Source: Chloroflexota bacterium
Lineage (GTDB): Bacteria > Chloroflexota > Anaerolineae > Anaerolineales > Villigracilaceae
DNA: 64,000 nucleotides
Direction: 5' to 3'
Assembly (NCBI GenBank): GCA_016219545.1
Contig: JACRMH010000022.1
Span: forward strand, 62,001-126,000
Shown piece after piece: positions 52,274-61,240 of the stretch (its first letter is position 1; every line of letters starts with the position of its first letter). The position numbers and the translations under genes are program-made. The notes under the pieces are model-generated. The model ran no database searches. It saw only the letters and a list, made by a program, of their open reading frames with translations, and had not been told where the DNA came from.

Positions 52274-55072
52274 TTATACTCCCAGCCATTTCTCAGTTTC
52301 GTGTGGCAATTGACTGATCGTGCCATGAAATACGGTACATTGGGGTAGTGATTCCAAAAACATCCGCCCATATTGTTTGGTGAGCACACGCCGATCCAAA
52401 ATGACCACAATGCCACGGTCGGAGGCAGTACGAATGAGGCGTCCAAATCCCTGTTTGAATTTTAGAACTGCCTCAGGTAGGTAATATTGGTTGAACGAGT
52501 CTTCGTACAGTTCGGAGCGCGCCGCAATTATCGGGTCGGAGGGTACACCGAAGGGAAGCTTGGTAATGACCACTACAGATAGCGCGTCGCCAGGCACATC
52601 TACGCCTTCCCAGAAGGAACGAGTGCCAAGCAGGACAGCACGTTCGGTGGTTTTGAATGATTCAAGTAAGGCATTGGGCGATGCGCCTTCGCCCTGTTCA
52701 TAGACGAAAATATCTTCACGTCCTAGCGGACCGGTGATAGCCTGTGCTGTTTTCTTGAGCGCCGCATAGGATGTAAATAATACCAACATTCGTCCGCCCG
52801 TGGCTTTGGCGGTGGAGATGATGGCTCGCTCAAGTTCCTTCTGGTAGTTTTGTGCGTTTGGTTCAGGTATGTCATTGGCAATATAGAGCAAGGCGCTTGA
52901 TTCGTAATCAAAAGGTGAGCCAAGCGCCAAGGTATCCACTTCATCAGCGGAAAGCGTATTACGTAAATAGCTAAACTCACCGTACGATGTTGTGAGTGTG
53001 GCAGACGCCATGATGACGCAGTTTTTTGTATACCATAAAGTTTTTTGCACCAACGGACCCACCCGCAGCGGCGCGGCATTCAACGATAACCTCTCGCCGC
53101 GCGGATTAACCTCGACCCAATAGATCAGTTCGTTGGACGGTTTGGTCATCATGCCGGAAGATGCGGCTTCGGCTTCTGTCATCCGGCGGATCAGACTGCT
53201 CAGTATCCCCATTACATCCTGTACGTTTTCGTGACCTTCGGCGTAAACATCACTTAATGCTTTGTAAATTTCATCTAAGGTTTTCAAGAGCAAGCCCATC
53301 GTCTCGCTGAGCTGGTCCCACATGATCTCCACATCGCTCCAGCCGGGCATGGTGCGTGTGGCAGGGATAATACGCATTTGCCACGAGTAATTGCTGGGAG
53401 GCTGTCCCTCGCGTTGAATGGCGATGAAGTCGCCGAGCACGTTGAAAAATTCGCGCGTGATCTGTTCGAGGCGGAAGGCCTGGTCAGTGGCGCGTTTTGA
53501 TTTTTGCTGGAGCAGTCCAAAGTCAGAGGGACGAAGCGCGTCGTGAGTTTCGGTCAGCAATCTGCCGAGCACGCCTGCAGACGATCCGCCCAATTCCTTG
53601 AGCATCCGTTCCAGGTCGCTTTGAGTCATGCGGAACGAGAGCGCACCGGTCACGGCATTTTCCATGTGATGCGCTTCATCCACGATCACATAATCATATT
53701 CAGGCAGAACCTTGCTTCCGGTGGAAACATCTGAAAGCAGGAGCGCATGATTGACGATGAGCAAATGCGAATTGATCGCGGCTTGCTTGGCGCGATGGAA
53801 TGCACACGTGCCGCTCATTCGCCCGAGGCAGGTCTCTGTGGTGCAGGCATCATCTTCCGCTGAGAGTCTGCTCCACACTTCGCGTTCGATGGGACCCGTG
53901 AGATTTAATTCATTCCTGTCGCCGCTGTCGTTTTCCAATTTCCAGACAATAATTTTCGCCAGCACACGCATTTCGTTTGCGTCTTTCGGTCCGTGTTGGC
54001 GCATGAATTGAAGCCTGCGCGGACAAAGATAATTTGCGCGGCCTTTCAACACTGCCGCGCGCACATCCAAATTCAGCGCGGCTTGCAGGTCGGGAATATC
54101 TTTTTTGATGAGTTGGTCTTGCAGGTTGATGGTGTTGGTGGATACGACGACCCGTGTGTTGTTCTGGAATGCGAACATGGCCGCCGGGACGAGATAGGCG
54201 AACGATTTACCAACACCGGTTCCAGCCTCGACCAGTAAATGGTTGCCGGTTGAAAGGGCATTGGTCACCGCTTTGAGCATATCCACCTGCTCGGGACGGT
54301 GCTCATAAGATTCGAAATACTGTGAGAATGGTCCGCCATACTCCAGCACGGACGCGATTTCTTCGGGGTCAAGCGGAGTGGGTTCTTCGTTCTTCTCAAC
54401 CGGAGAATAATCTTTTTTGGCTGAATCAAATTTCGGCTTGGGAATTGAAACGCTTCGAGTCGACTTAGCCTTGATTCCTTCTTTCGCTTTCGCCTGCAAT
54501 GCCTGTTCAAACGCCCAGCCTGCATCCCAATCTACAAAGTTGCCAAGCTCAACGATCTCCTGCAAAGTTTCAAAGGGAAGTTCGCGGGCCATGTCGAGCA
54601 GGCGCACATAAGCGGCTTGGGTGACGCGCGCATCATCCAGAGCGCGATGGGTGGCGGGCAGGGGAATGTTTAGCTGTTGACCGAGCGAGCCGAGGTTGTA
54701 GCGGCTGGCGGTTGGCATGAGCACCGATGCGAGTTCGTAGGTATCGAGGGTTTGACTATTAATAAACAATCCTGCTTTGCGCAGGAAGCCAATATCGAAT
54801 TTGACGTTGTGTCCGAGAATGGGAGAGTCGCCGACGAAGTCGGTGAGTTCCTGCATGATGTCGCGCAGACGCGGAGCCTGGCGCACCATGGCATTATCAA
54901 TGCCGGTTAACCCCGTGATGAAATCAGGGATGGCTTTGCCCGGATTGATGAGGGTGGAAAATTCATCTTCCACGCGGCGACCGTTGAATTTAACCGCGCC
55001 GATCTCGATGATGGCTTCGCGGTTTTCGTCGAGCCCGGTGGTTTCTATGTCTAGTGAAACAATGGATGTCAT
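52274..55072 (-). CDS. dinG: DinG-family helicase with N-terminal DnaQ-like 3'-5' exonuclease
   Basis: 932 residues. Exonuclease motifs: SLDIETTGLD (8-15), HNVKFDIGFL (88-), HRALDDARVT (142-). After a linker comes an XPD-like helicase: Walker A VEAGTGVGKS (about 285), four cysteines of a probable 4Fe-4S cluster (around NYLCPRR and TETC...TCAFHRA), DEAHHMEN, and the C-terminal ATPase motifs LLGTRSFWEGVDVPG and QGFGRLIRT. Such fused DinG proteins (also called YoaA/exoDinG) unwind damaged or structured DNA in repair. Contains the ATP-dependent and nuclease parts in one chain. Confidence 0.93.
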   Translation of the reverse strand: MTSIVSLDIETTGLDENREAIIEIGAVKFNGRRVEDEFSTLINPGKAIPDFITGLTGIDNAMVRQAPRLRDIMQELTDFVGDSPILGHNVKFDIGFLRKAGLFINSQTLDTYELASVLMPTASRYNLGSLGQQLNIPLPATHRALDDARVTQAAYVRLLDMARELPFETLQEIVELGNFVDWDAGWAFEQALQAKAKEGIKAKSTRSVSIPKPKFDSAKKDYSPVEKNEEPTPLDPEEIASVLEYGGPFSQYFESYEHRPEQVDMLKAVTNALSTGNHLLVEAGTGVGKSFAYLVPAAMFAFQNNTRVVVSTNTINLQDQLIKKDIPDLQAALNLDVRAAVLKGRANYLCPRRLQFMRQHGPKDANEMRVLAKIIVWKLENDSGDRNELNLTGPIEREVWSRLSAEDDACTTETCLGRMSGTCAFHRAKQAAINSHLLIVNHALLLSDVSTGSKVLPEYDYVIVDEAHHMENAVTGALSFRMTQSDLERMLKELGGSSAGVLGRLLTETHDALRPSDFGLLQQKSKRATDQAFRLEQITREFFNVLGDFIAIQREGQPPSNYSWQMRIIPATRTMPGWSDVEIMWDQLSETMGLLLKTLDEIYKALSDVYAEGHENVQDVMGILSSLIRRMTEAEAASSGMMTKPSNELIYWVEVNPRGERLSLNAAPLRVGPLVQKTLWYTKNCVIMASATLTTSYGEFSYLRNTLSADEVDTLALGSPFDYESSALLYIANDIPEPNAQNYQKELERAIISTAKATGGRMLVLFTSYAALKKTAQAITGPLGREDIFVYEQGEGASPNALLESFKTTERAVLLGTRSFWEGVDVPGDALSVVVITKLPFGVPSDPIIAARSELYEDSFNQYYLPEAVLKFKQGFGRLIRTASDRGIVVILDRRVLTKQYGRMFLESLPQCTVFHGTISQLPHETEKWLGV

Positions 55073-55184
55073 ATTACAGAAGTTCTCGCACTTGCTAAAT
55101 TTTGAATTTAATTTTCTTGATCGTTGGTGATTTCAAAGATAGAACAAGTGTACCATGAAAAGAAATAGCGGCAAAAAATGTTGA

Positions 55185-55211
55185 GTAGGGGCGGGGTCAC
55201 CCCGCCTCTAC
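55185..55211. repeat. GTAGGGGCGGGGT palindrome
   Basis: GTAGGGGCGGGGT / ACCCCGCCTCTAC around a one-base centre; family of 30494. Confidence 0.8.
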
Positions 55212-55221
55212 ATCTAAATAA

Positions 55222-55260
55222 TAAATCCATCATTGCAAGCAGCCTTGCAATGATGGATTA
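55222..55260. terminator. Hairpin terminator
   Basis: TAATCCATCATTGCAAG-type 15-bp stem (TCCATCATTGCAAG / CTTGCAATGATGGA) after the stop of the NERD membrane gene on minus. Confidence 0.75.
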
Positions 55261-55281
55261 TCTTACCGGATATTTTCGTAT

Positions 55282-55977
55282 TTATTCCTGATCGAACAAA
55301 CTTGTGATCTTTTGGATCTGATCGGGGGTAAGCGCCCGGTTCTTTGAACCCTGACGCATGAACTCCTTGAGTTGTTTCAATTTCATCGCAGGGATGGGGG
55401 AGTCGCCGCTTTCCAATTCAACATCATCGCTGGTGAAAACCAAAATGGGTTTGATCTCGGGGATGCTGTTCTCATCCATTTTCTTTGCGAAGAATTTTCT
55501 GAGCGTGATGATCTCATTTTCTGCATCCAGATCAGGGCGGCCGATGCTTTCCTGCCCGAAGATGCGCATATAAGATTGCATGAATCCTCCTCCGCTCATC
55601 TTCCAGCGGTTCTTGGTGAATTCAACTTTTCCTTTTTGGTGATATGTGATCAATGCCCACAATCCCGATGGTCCGATCAGCAAATGGGAGATGGGCGATG
55701 TGTAGTGATACATATTGAATTCGCCGGGCAGACCTTTAAGTCCGGCATCGAGTTTTTCATCGGGGCGCGGGGAACGTCCCCAGCGGTTGCCCATGTACAT
55801 ACCGACTTGCGTCATGATGAAGCCGATCAACAGGCACACGATAGAGTATGTAAAAAGTTCCGGTTTTGCGAACGAGATGTACATACCGAGTCCAAGCACA
55901 ACCAAGGCGCCGAGACTTGTCCACTGGCCGATCTTGCTGTTGCGGGAAATAATCTTTTCATTCTTGATGATTTTCAT
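55282..55977 (-). CDS. NERD-domain membrane protein
   Basis: 231 residues: two transmembrane helices (about 19-39 and 43-63), then a cytoplasmic domain with GLPGEFNMYHYTSPISHLLIGPSGLWALITYHQKGKVEFTKNRW, the conserved NERD core (a glutamate after a Gly-rich turn, then a beta hairpin with Gln-x-Gly-Lys). The canonical nuclease acidic residue pair is not obvious, so it may bind nucleic acid without cleaving it. It is a separate gene from the NERD-UvrD fusion 3 kb away. Confidence 0.65.
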   Translation of the reverse strand: MKIIKNEKIISRNSKIGQWTSLGALVVLGLGMYISFAKPELFTYSIVCLLIGFIMTQVGMYMGNRWGRSPRPDEKLDAGLKGLPGEFNMYHYTSPISHLLIGPSGLWALITYHQKGKVEFTKNRWKMSGGGFMQSYMRIFGQESIGRPDLDAENEIITLRKFFAKKMDENSIPEIKPILVFTSDDVELESGDSPIPAMKLKQLKEFMRQGSKNRALTPDQIQKITSLFDQE

Positions 55978-56020
55978 GTTAATCCTTATTTTATGTAGTG
56001 CGTCGCACAGATTATGTAGG

Positions 56021-57037
56021 TTAGTTCTTCAAGCTCTCTTCTATTGCGACTTTTATTGCATCCAAAACTTTCACGTCTACAGCTTGTTTCGCCACGCGGA
56101 CAGCGTTCTTAATGGCGAAGGCATCCGAGCGCCCATGACCGATGAAGACCAGTCCGTTCACGCCAAGCAGGGGAGCCGCTCCCTGTTCGCTTGGGTCAAG
56201 CAGTTTTTTGATCTCACCCAGCGCAGGCTTCACCAGCAGTCCGCCGATCTTGGTGAGAATGCTGCCATTCTTGATGATCTCTTTGATCCTATCGGTGATC
56301 AGTTTGGCAACCGCCTCCGATGACTTGAGCATAATGTTGCCGGTAAAGCCGTCCGTGACGGCTACATCCACTTTACCACCGATCAATTCCTTGCCTTCTA
56401 TGTTTCCGAAGTAATTCAACTTTGAGGACTTCAACAAAGGCGTGGCGCCTTTCACCAATTCATTGCCCTTGCCTTCCTCTTCTCCGTTCGAGAGCAAGCC
56501 TACTTTTGGATTCTTTACCCCGCGTACTTTCTCGGCATAGATGCTTCCCATGATCCCGAACTGCATCAGGTTTTCCGGCTTGCAATCGGGGTTTGCTCCA
56601 ATGTCGAGCACGACACAGGTCCCTGTGGCGGTGGGGAAGATGGGAGCCAGCGCGGGTCGGTCCACGCCGCGAATGCGGCCAAGCCGGAACAAAGCTGTGA
56701 CCATGCCTGCGCCAGTATTTCCGGCGGTGACAAATGCGTCCGCTTCGCCGTTCTTGACCAGGTCAACGCCGACTGCCATTGAATTCCTGGCATCTTTACT
56801 GCGCGCCTTCAAGACCAGCTTCTCGCCTTTGTCTTCCATCGAGAGCATTTCAGGCGCATCCACAATGCGGATGCTTAATCCCTGCGTGTTTTGTTTATCG
56901 AGCACCGGTTTGATGATGGACTCGTCCCCGACCAAAATGATCTCCACGCCATAATCACGCGCGGCTTGTACTGCTCCCTCCACATCCGGGGTTGGAAAAT
57001 TATCACTTCCCATTGCATCTACAACGATTCGTGCCAT
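56021..57037 (-). CDS. plsX: Phosphate acyltransferase PlsX
   Basis: 338 residues. Start RIVVDAMGSDNFPTPDVEGAV; also FVTAGNTGAGMVTALFRLGRI, DIGANPDCKP, and TDGFTGNIMLKSSE, which are the PlsX motifs. Converts acyl-ACP to acyl phosphate for PlsY in phospholipid synthesis at the membrane surface. GGAGGAGACAGTTT precedes the ATG. No fabH or acpP follows, so the cluster common in other bacteria is broken here. Confidence 0.95.
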   Translation of the reverse strand: MARIVVDAMGSDNFPTPDVEGAVQAARDYGVEIILVGDESIIKPVLDKQNTQGLSIRIVDAPEMLSMEDKGEKLVLKARSKDARNSMAVGVDLVKNGEADAFVTAGNTGAGMVTALFRLGRIRGVDRPALAPIFPTATGTCVVLDIGANPDCKPENLMQFGIMGSIYAEKVRGVKNPKVGLLSNGEEEGKGNELVKGATPLLKSSKLNYFGNIEGKELIGGKVDVAVTDGFTGNIMLKSSEAVAKLITDRIKEIIKNGSILTKIGGLLVKPALGEIKKLLDPSEQGAAPLLGVNGLVFIGHGRSDAFAIKNAVRVAKQAVDVKVLDAIKVAIEESLKN

Positions 57038-57062
57038 AAACTGTCTCCTCCGATTTATGTGC

Positions 57063-57090
57063 TTGACAACAAAAGCAAGCCGATTATAAT
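57063..57090 (+). promoter_or_regulatory. Sigma-70 promoter of the tRNA-Leu gene
   Basis: TTGACA (57063-57068), 16-bp spacer, TATAAT (57085-57090); predicted start about 57097, five bases before the tRNA. Confidence 0.85.
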
Positions 57091-57101
57091 ACGCCCTGCT
57101 T

Positions 57102-57183
57102 GCGCTAGTGCTGGAATAGGCAGACAGGCACGTTTGAGGTGCGTGTGCCGCAAGGCGTGGAGGTTCAAGTCCTCTCTAGCGCA
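57102..57183 (+). tRNA. tRNA-Leu (anticodon GAG)
   Basis: The acceptor arms GCGCTAG (57102-57108) and CTAGCGC (57176-57182) pair perfectly, with A as discriminator. The long variable arm (TGCCGCAAGGCG), the T-arm GGTTCAAGTCC and the D-loop AATAGGCAGAC are those of tRNA-Leu. The anticodon loop TTTGAGG gives GAG, reading CUC/CUU. CCA is not encoded. Confidence 0.93.
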
Positions 57184-57191
57184 CAAGCAAT

Positions 57192-57226
57192 GAAAATCCC
57201 CGATCTTTTTTCGGGGATTTTTCTTT
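57192..57226 (+). terminator. Rho-independent terminator of the tRNA gene
   Basis: GAAAATCCCCGA / TCGGGGATTTTTC stem, then TTTT. Confidence 0.9.
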
Positions 57227-57256
57227 TGTAGCGCGACATTAATGTCGCGTTACATT
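57227..57256. repeat. GTAGCGCGACATTAATGTCGCG palindrome
   Basis: GTAGCGCGACAT / ATGTCGCGTTAC near-perfect palindrome centred on TTAA; it overlaps the 3' end of the DDAH gene region. Confidence 0.75.
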
Positions 57257-58016
57257 ATGAAATGATCAAACTGCAACAGGTGACCGCGCCTTCGGCCTTT
57301 GCGAGTTCATCCACAGTTACTGCTTGAATTTTATATCCACGTGCTTCGAGTTTTGTGCGTGTCTTTGGGAAGGACGTGGGGTAAATGATCTGTCCATTCA
57401 CCGGAAGGCAATTCGCCGCAAAAGGTTCGGACGGATCAACTTCGATCAAGTCATATTCTGCGAAATAAGACGGCGACACCCAATTCTTGTTGATGAGCAG
57501 GGTCTTGTCATCTACGTGTGTGACGGCTGTCTTTAGGTGCAGGCAGTCTGTCATTTCAGCGCCGATGACGTTATAGCCATATTTGCTCAATAAGTTTTGC
57601 ATTTGTTCGATGGCGGCCGAATTACTGCGCGTGGATAAGCCAACGTAAATGTTCTTTCCCAAAACAAGCACATCGCCGCCATCCACTGTGGCGGGGGCAG
57701 TGACATGTATCAGCGTGCGATGGGGAGTTAATGCCCGGATGATGGAGTCTGTTTCTGGTTTTCGGGAATCAGCCCCAGGTCGGGTGATGACCGCGACTTC
57801 ATCCAAAATAAATGCAATATCCTCCACAAAAACCGAGTCGGGCAGATCCTTTTCCTCGGGCAATTCAATTACTTCGCATCCAACTTTTACCAATGCGCTA
57901 ACGTATTCACGATGTTGAGCACGCGCCACTTCCAGGTTGATCGGCGTGCGTTCGATGTGAGTCAGTTCGCATTCATTGAAGCGCGAACTGACTTCACGTG
58001 TAATTGCAAGGGTCAT
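57255..58016 (-). CDS. Dimethylargininase (DDAH)-like amidinotransferase-fold hydrolase
   Basis: 253 residues. The beta-propeller pattern shows SVFVEDIAFI, DGGDVLVLG, the catalytic His in CLHLKTAVTHV (His160) and the nucleophile Cys in AVTCCSL (Cys247) close to the C-terminus. This matches dimethylarginine dimethylaminohydrolase, which splits methylated arginine into citrulline and methylamine. Close relatives accept other guanidines. Its start directly follows the stop of an ABC transporter ATPase gene, with no gap, so it is the last gene of a transport operon and probably acts on what that transporter brings in. Confidence 0.85.
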   Translation of the reverse strand: MTLAITREVSSRFNECELTHIERTPINLEVARAQHREYVSALVKVGCEVIELPEEKDLPDSVFVEDIAFILDEVAVITRPGADSRKPETDSIIRALTPHRTLIHVTAPATVDGGDVLVLGKNIYVGLSTRSNSAAIEQMQNLLSKYGYNVIGAEMTDCLHLKTAVTHVDDKTLLINKNWVSPSYFAEYDLIEVDPSEPFAANCLPVNGQIIYPTSFPKTRTKLEARGYKIQAVTVDELAKAEGAVTCCSLIIS

Positions 58017-58778
58017 TTATTGTTCACCGGAGCGATAACGTTCGATCAAAGCTTTGGTGCGCGGGTCTTTCGGATTGGTGAATAGATCGCTGGGCTTGGC
58101 GTCTTCGATGATCTCACCATCGCCCATCACGAGCACACGGTCGGCTACATCTTTTGCAAAACCCATTTCGTGAGTGACCACGAGCATGGTCATGCCGTCG
58201 AGGGCGAGCTTCTTCATGACGTTTAACACTTCGCCGATGAGTTCAGGGTCAAGCGCGGAAGTGGGCTCATCAAAGAGCATGACCTTTGGTTCCATGGTGA
58301 GCGCACGGGCAATGGCAACGCGCTGCTTTTGTCCGCCGGAGAGCCGCATGGGATATTCATCTTTTTTCCAAAGCATATCAACATGATTCAGATTCTTCTC
58401 GGCCAATGCAATGGCTTTATCGCGATCCATGCCTTTGACCTGTACCGGTCCTTCGATGACATTTTCCAGCACGCTCATGTGAGGGAATAAATTGAATTCC
58501 TGAAAGACCATGCCGGTTCTCAAACGCACTTCATGGACAAGGTCGCGATTGATCTTTCCTTTTTCACCGCCCTCCACTTTGACGCCGTCCACTTCAATGG
58601 TTCCATGTGAAGGTACTTCAAGGAAGTTGATGCAGCGCAACAAAGTGCTTTTGCCCGAACCACTGCGCCCGATGAGACATACCACCTCACGCGGCATGAC
58701 CTCAAGGCTGATGTCCTTCAAGACATGCAGGCGTCCGAAATATTTATCGAGGTTGGAGATTTTTACAATGGGAACCAT
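58017..58778 (-). CDS. Polar amino-acid ABC transporter, ATP-binding protein
   Basis: 253 residues, GlnQ/HisP type. Walker [14 protein letters not shown], signature [15 protein letters not shown], Walker [14 protein letters not shown] and the switch His in VTHEMGFA are all present. It powers the permease encoded one base upstream. The ATG-stop arrangement with the permease and DDAH genes shows one operon. Confidence 0.93.
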   Translation of the reverse strand: MVPIVKISNLDKYFGRLHVLKDISLEVMPREVVCLIGRSGSGKSTLLRCINFLEVPSHGTIEVDGVKVEGGEKGKINRDLVHEVRLRTGMVFQEFNLFPHMSVLENVIEGPVQVKGMDRDKAIALAEKNLNHVDMLWKKDEYPMRLSGGQKQRVAIARALTMEPKVMLFDEPTSALDPELIGEVLNVMKKLALDGMTMLVVTHEMGFAKDVADRVLVMGDGEIIEDAKPSDLFTNPKDPRTKALIERYRSGEQ

Positions 58779-58779
58779 G

Positions 58780-59619
58780 TTATCGGTCTCCTTTGGATAA
58801 ACGGGCTTCGATGCGGCTTTGCAGGTAACTCAGGAGCAAGGTCATGGCCCAATAGAACATGGCGGCCATGATGAGCGCTTCAAGGTTATGGAATTGAGCA
58901 CGACCTACTTTCGTAGAGCGCCACATCAGTTCGTGGACGAAGCCGGTAACTGAGACGAGGGCCGAGTCTTTGGTCATGGCGATGAATTCGTTGCCCGTGG
59001 GTGGTATGGCGAAGCGCAGGGCCTGCGGCAGGATGACGCGTTTCATGGTCTGGCCGGGTGTCATGCCGAGGGCGATGGCGGCTTCACGCTGACCCTTGCC
59101 AACCGAGCTTAAACCGGCGCGGAAGATCTCAGACATATAGGCCCCATAATTTAAGCCGAGGGCGATCACACCGGCCCATAATCCGGGAAGAATGATCCCC
59201 AATTGAGGCAGGGCAAGGAAGAAGAAAAAGATTTGAAGATAGAGCGGAGTCCCGCGAATGAGTGAAACGTAAAAAGTGCTTAGTGCATAAATGGGTGGGA
59301 AAGTGGAAAGACGCCCGAGGGCAGCTAGTAGTGCAAGGATCGTGGCCAATACGATCGAAAGCAGGGAGATTTTTATGGTTTGACCAAGTCCGCCCGCAAT
59401 GAAGACCAGATTATCCTTAATGAAAGTAGTATCCAGTTGGATGGTTTTAATGCCGAGAATATTTTGCCCGCTAAAGAGGAAGATCAGGATGAGGATCAGC
59501 ACCATCCATGAGAGTGCAACGTTGGCCTTGAATTGTAGTTCCTTACGTTGATTGGCTTCAAAGATCAAGTCCGCTTGTGATTTCGGCGCGTTAGGTTCAT
59601 TTTTTGCGAAAAGGTTCAT
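58780..59619 (-). CDS. Polar amino-acid ABC transporter, permease
   Basis: 279 residues. A cytoplasmic N-terminus of about 35 residues and a first helix (35-54) precede the His/Glu/Gln-type permease domain, with the EAA loop [27 protein letters not shown]. Probably homodimeric, since a single permease gene is present. Downstream of the binding protein gene, with a hairpin between. Confidence 0.9.
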   Translation of the reverse strand: MNLFAKNEPNAPKSQADLIFEANQRKELQFKANVALSWMVLILILIFLFSGQNILGIKTIQLDTTFIKDNLVFIAGGLGQTIKISLLSIVLATILALLAALGRLSTFPPIYALSTFYVSLIRGTPLYLQIFFFFLALPQLGIILPGLWAGVIALGLNYGAYMSEIFRAGLSSVGKGQREAAIALGMTPGQTMKRVILPQALRFAIPPTGNEFIAMTKDSALVSVTGFVHELMWRSTKVGRAQFHNLEALIMAAMFYWAMTLLLSYLQSRIEARLSKGDR

Positions 59620-59644
59620 TGCGAGTTTTTCCTTTTGTGCAAGA

Positions 59645-59684
59645 AAATAAAGGGAAGCGGCATTTAGCCGCTTCCCTTTATTGA
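59645..59684 (-). terminator. Intercistronic hairpin between binding protein and permease genes
   Basis: AATAAAGGGAAGCGGC / GCCGCTTCCCTTTATT, 16-bp perfect stem with a five-base loop. On the minus strand it is followed by a T-containing run, so it can act as a partial terminator or mRNA stabiliser, keeping binding protein expression above that of the permease. Confidence 0.8.
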
Positions 59685-59695
59685 ATTCACCAATT

Positions 59696-60595
59696 TTATT
59701 TTATGAGGCCTTGAGTCAAATCCTTGCCAAACCACTGTGTAGAAAGTCCACTAAGGGTACCATCTGCGTGCAGGGCTGTCAGGATCTTATCCACTTCGGC
59801 GAGCAAGGTGGCTGAGCTGAGGGTTGAGGATTTGTCAAAAGCGGCGGCTAAAACTTCGTTATAGACGGCGTCCCCAAGTTGTTTCACAGGCATTCCAGCC
59901 GCAATGTTAGCATCAACAACAGTCACTGCGGTGACATAGCCTACAAAATCTTCACGTCCGGCTGCCAAAGATTGGGCACATTCCTGGTCGGTTTCAAGCG
60001 GTACAGCGACCACACCAGCAGGTGCTTTGGAATAAATTAAGATTCCAGGTCCCAAATCTCCGCCATTAAGCCAGGTTTCGTAAGTGGTGGAAGTGCCTGC
60101 GCATAATGCCTTGCCGGCCAGCTCATCCAGTGAAGCAAATGTGGAATCTGCTTTTACTGCGACGACAGCGGGTGTACCGTAATATGGCACACTAAAATCC
60201 AATACTTTCTGGCGATCGGGCAAAATGGTCATTGAGCCGACGCTGACATCCCACTTATCAGACCAGTTACCAGCGGTGATGATATCCCAGGCGGGGGTGG
60301 CGAAGCAGGTTTCGACGCCCAGTCCATCACCGATCTTGTGAGCTACATCTACATCAAAGCCTTGTAATTCGGCGGTGGTCAGTGCATCTGCGGGGCATTT
60401 GGTGTCAGCCGGGCGTTTGCCGTTCGTGTTGAGGAAGGACTGGGGTTCGTAGTTCGGGTCGGTTGAGACCATAATGTAACCACGTTCCTTGATCGCGCCA
60501 AGCAGATCAGAAGCGGTTGACTTCCCACCACCACATGCAGAAAGCACGAGGGAGGCCAGAACGAGCAGGCTGGCCAGTGTAAACAGTTTTTTCAT
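59696..60595 (-). CDS. Amino-acid ABC transporter substrate-binding lipoprotein
   Basis: 299 residues. Lipoprotein signal MKKLFTLASLLVLASLVLSAC with Cys21. The SBP family 3 fold follows: YIMVSTDPNYEPQSFL, GFDVDVAHKIGDGLGV, WDVSVGSMTILPDRQKVLDFSVPYY. An extra pair of cysteines in the N-terminal lobe (CPADALTT and ETCFATP) may form a disulfide. Start at 60595 with TTGGAGGAG; the upstream frame to 60628 is not needed. The leader at 60636-60662 has two small hairpins (GGCAA/TTGCC and CGGGATGA/TCATCCCG). Confidence 0.9.
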   Translation of the reverse strand: MKKLFTLASLLVLASLVLSACGGGKSTASDLLGAIKERGYIMVSTDPNYEPQSFLNTNGKRPADTKCPADALTTAELQGFDVDVAHKIGDGLGVETCFATPAWDIITAGNWSDKWDVSVGSMTILPDRQKVLDFSVPYYGTPAVVAVKADSTFASLDELAGKALCAGTSTTYETWLNGGDLGPGILIYSKAPAGVVAVPLETDQECAQSLAAGREDFVGYVTAVTVVDANIAAGMPVKQLGDAVYNEVLAAAFDKSSTLSSATLLAEVDKILTALHADGTLSGLSTQWFGKDLTQGLIK

Positions 60596-60760
60596 TTGCT
60601 CCTCCAAGAGAAATAAAATGATTGGCAACTTTTAAATTGCCACGGGATGATGTTCATCCCGCAGTCCTAAGCATAGACCATTTTTTTCATTTGTGCAAGG
60701 ATTTTTCTCTCATAATTTCGTAATGGTACAATTACCCAAAAACCTGTCTGGAGGCGACCC

Positions 60761-61171
60761 ATGTCCGCGATCTTTCCGAGTAAAGAATGGCTCAATGAGT
60801 TGGAAGTGAAACTTAATTCAGATCCAAAATATGCCGATGTTGCCAAAAATTGGGAAGGCGACATATTCATTGTGATCGAACCCAAGGGTAATTTGAAGGA
60901 ACCCCTCTCGGTCTATCTGGACCTGTGGCATGGGAAGTGCAAAAAAGTGGAATACAACCCTGCGGCAGGGACCTACCCAAAACCAACCTTTACGCTGACG
61001 GCCAACTATGACGATATTAAAGACATCGCCACCGGAAAATTAAACCCCATGACAGCCATGATGACCATGAAATTAAAAGTAAAAGGCAACATGGGTTACA
61101 TGATGCGAAACGTCCCCACCGTATTGGACTTTGTCCGCTGTTTGCAGGAAGTAACAACGGAAATTCTTTAG
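60761..61171 (+). CDS. SCP2 sterol-binding domain protein
   Basis: 136 residues, single SCP2-like lipid-binding domain: GDIFIVIEPKGNLKEPLSVYLDLWHGKCKKVEYN, then the TFTLTANYDDIKDIATGKLNPMTAMMTMKLKVKGNM hairpin-helix that closes the tunnel. Such proteins bind fatty acyl or isoprenoid lipids. CTGGAGG precedes the ATG and a TACAAT lies about 30 bases upstream. It may be expressed with the aldehyde oxidoreductase gene downstream. Confidence 0.8.
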   Translation: MSAIFPSKEWLNELEVKLNSDPKYADVAKNWEGDIFIVIEPKGNLKEPLSVYLDLWHGKCKKVEYNPAAGTYPKPTFTLTANYDDIKDIATGKLNPMTAMMTMKLKVKGNMGYMMRNVPTVLDFVRCLQEVTTEIL

Positions 61172-61240
61172 GCGTTGAAAGTTGAAGGTTACAGGTTGAA
61201 AGTCAAACTTGTAACCTTCAACTTGTAACCTTCAACTCAA
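61172..61240. repeat. TTCAACC-type palindromic repeat tract
   Basis: GTTGAAAGTTGAAGGTTACAGG and its inverse with CTTGTAACCTTCAAC words. As at 592, the following ATG (61241) comes right after the tract and has no Shine-Dalgarno motif. Confidence 0.75.
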
